Shown: positions 5,073 to 5,892 of the stretch, piece by piece | How the letters are laid out: each line of letters begins with the position of its first letter | Position numbering within the stretch: position 1 is the stretch's first letter | Source of the DNA: Thiotrichales bacterium | GTDB taxonomy: Bacteria; Pseudomonadota; Gammaproteobacteria; UWMA-0217 | Direction of reading: 5' to 3' | DNA length: 5,892 bases | NCBI GenBank assembly: GCA_024763135.1 | Contig: JANTGD010000240.1 | Location: 1-5,892, forward strand | Notes under the pieces: model-generated | What the model saw: the letters and a program-made list of their open reading frames with translations, nothing else | Told to the model about the DNA's origin: nothing | The model's database searches: none | Translations under genes and position numbers: made by a program

Positions 5073-5801
5073 ATGAGCGAAAAAATGGTGACCGGTCATA
5101 CTCTGAAATCCTTTGACGAGGAAATGTTGGATCTGAATCGGCTGGTGAACGAAGCCGCGATCAAAGCTCGTGATCAATTGGCCGAGGCATTGCACGCTTT
5201 GGATGAGGAAGCTATCGACCTGGCCCGTCAGGTGATTATGCGCGACAAAGAGATCGATAGCATGGAATTGGATGCGGATAACGCGGTATTTCACATTATC
5301 GCGCGTCACCAGCCCGTAGCCAAAGATCTGCGCCAATTGCTTGCGGTGAGTAAAATGATGACGGATCTTGAGCACATTGGCGATGAGGCCCGGGAATTGG
5401 CGCGACTGACCCTCACTTTTTACGACGATGATGCCAGCTCACCCAATTACCGCTTACTCAGCGATATCCACAAATTGGGGCGTTTCGTAGATGATATGTT
5501 AGCCAAGGCTATGTGCGCCTATGCCGAAGACGAAGTCGACTTGGCTCTGCAGGTGTTGCGTCTGAATGAAGACTTGCGCGAAGAGATGATCGCTGCATTG
5601 CGGCGACTCTCCACCTATCTGCTGGAAGACGCGCGCAGCGTCGGTCATGTGGTGCATATTAATTTAGGGTTGCGGGGCGTTGAGAAAATTGGCAGTCATG
5701 CGGCCTACATTGCCCGCCATGTTATTTTCCTCATTACCGGTTTGGATGTTCGCCATGAGTCTTTGGAGGAAGTCAAACGAAATCTCGAGGCACGTACCTA
5801 G
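5073..5801 (+). CDS. phoU: Phosphate signalling regulator PhoU
   Basis: PhoU is a cytoplasmic all-helical protein that links the Pst transporter to the PhoR sensor kinase and keeps the Pho regulon off when phosphate is plentiful. It has 242 residues (E. coli 241), built of two similar three-helix bundles. The first repeat carries DKEID (58-62), ARHQPVAKDLRQLLAVSKM (77-95) and DLEHIGDEARELAR (98-111), standard family landmarks with the E-xxx-D metal motif at Glu100 and Asp104. The second repeat is recognisable (RLNEDLREEM at 163-172, RGVEKIGSHAAYIARHVIF at 201-219, then TGLDVRH) but changes some acidic positions: Arg169 where Asp is expected, Ser208 in place of Asp. It is the last gene of the operon, 17 nt after pstB. 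Confidence 0.95.
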   Translation: MSEKMVTGHTLKSFDEEMLDLNRLVNEAAIKARDQLAEALHALDEEAIDLARQVIMRDKEIDSMELDADNAVFHIIARHQPVAKDLRQLLAVSKMMTDLEHIGDEARELARLTLTFYDDDASSPNYRLLSDIHKLGRFVDDMLAKAMCAYAEDEVDLALQVLRLNEDLREEMIAALRRLSTYLLEDARSVGHVVHINLGLRGVEKIGSHAAYIARHVIFLITGLDVRHESLEEVKRNLEART

Positions 5802-5892
5802 TACCTCGTCCAGTTTAAAATGACGGACTCAGCGCTTTTGTGATGCTGCGCATCAAGGCGCAGTGCGCAGGCAATGGCAGCGTCCTTGGCAA
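5798..5892 (-). CDS. Possible 3' end of a convergent gene (partial, doubtful)
   Basis: On the minus strand a frame open from the window edge gives 30 residues (AKDAAIACALRLDAQHHKSA, then ESVILNWTRY) and ends at a TAG at 5800-5798, overlapping the last bases of phoU. Composition is protein-like but no family is recognised. Another minus frame is also open here, to a TAA at about 5818-5816, and a plus frame starting at ATG 5844 is open to the edge. With fewer than 100 bases the coding strand cannot be decided. Confidence 0.18.
   Translation of the reverse strand, partial: AKDAAIACALRLDAQHHKSAESVILNWTRY
5832..5861. repeat. Stem-loop downstream of phoU
   Basis: TGATGC (5841-5846) and GCATCA (5850-5855) form a perfect stem around TGC. 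Outer GCGC segments (5832-5835 and 5858-5861) can pair across an internal loop. No T-run follows on either strand, so an intrinsic terminator is not supported. It may mark the end of the operon message or lie inside a gene that continues past the window. Confidence 0.45.

Noticed and set aside
5832..5861. Hairpin after phoU as operon terminator
   Set aside because: No T-run follows on either strand, so it is listed only as a stem-loop.

Overview
The window carries a complete high-affinity phosphate uptake operon, pstS-pstC-pstA-pstB-phoU, all on the + strand (about 1172 to 5801). Upstream is roughly 1.1 kb of non-coding, repeat-rich DNA. Protein style (short PstS with a Sec signal peptide, PstC and PstA of about 280 to 330 residues, a single PstB, PhoU of 242 residues), an Enterobacteria-style Pho box and moderate base composition fit a proteobacterium, most likely a gammaproteobacterium. 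The genus cannot be told from this window.

Region by region. 1-171: an open frame ending at a stop, probably the proline-rich C-terminal tail of a gene that begins outside the window. 172-960: no convincing intact gene. It holds a degenerate inverted-repeat element (about 264-414), a perfect 14-bp-stem hairpin (303-333), a possible minus-strand gene relic (400-513), and two clear palindromic MITE-like elements. The first (560-719) has ends near GGAAGCTCTGATYAATTC and TTGA on both flanks. The second (805-951) has 22-bp ends and TTAA on both flanks. 961-1171: the phosphate-controlled promoter (Pho box 981-998, -10 near 1009-1014) and a leader of about 150 nt with nested complementary segments. 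1172-5801: the operon. 5802-5892: a hairpin and no clear gene.

How the genes work together. PstS binds phosphate in the periplasm and delivers it to the PstC/PstA membrane channel, which the PstB ATPase drives. PhoU, encoded last, links the transporter's state to the PhoR/PhoB two-component system; neither phoR nor phoB is in the window. Low phosphate should activate PhoB at the Pho box. Two hairpins follow pstS, the second with a T-tract like an intrinsic terminator. They should give more pstS message than downstream message, suiting a binding protein needed in excess over its membrane complex. Downstream genes are tightly packed (8-nt gap pstC-pstA, 4-nt overlap pstA-pstB, 17-nt gap pstB-phoU).

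The operon is ordinary in content. The points that merit a second look are the stacked palindromic elements just upstream of the Pho promoter, the folded leader, the tandem hairpins after pstS, and the apparent loss of acidic metal-ligand positions in the second half of PhoU. I saw no convincing evidence of a wholly new system.
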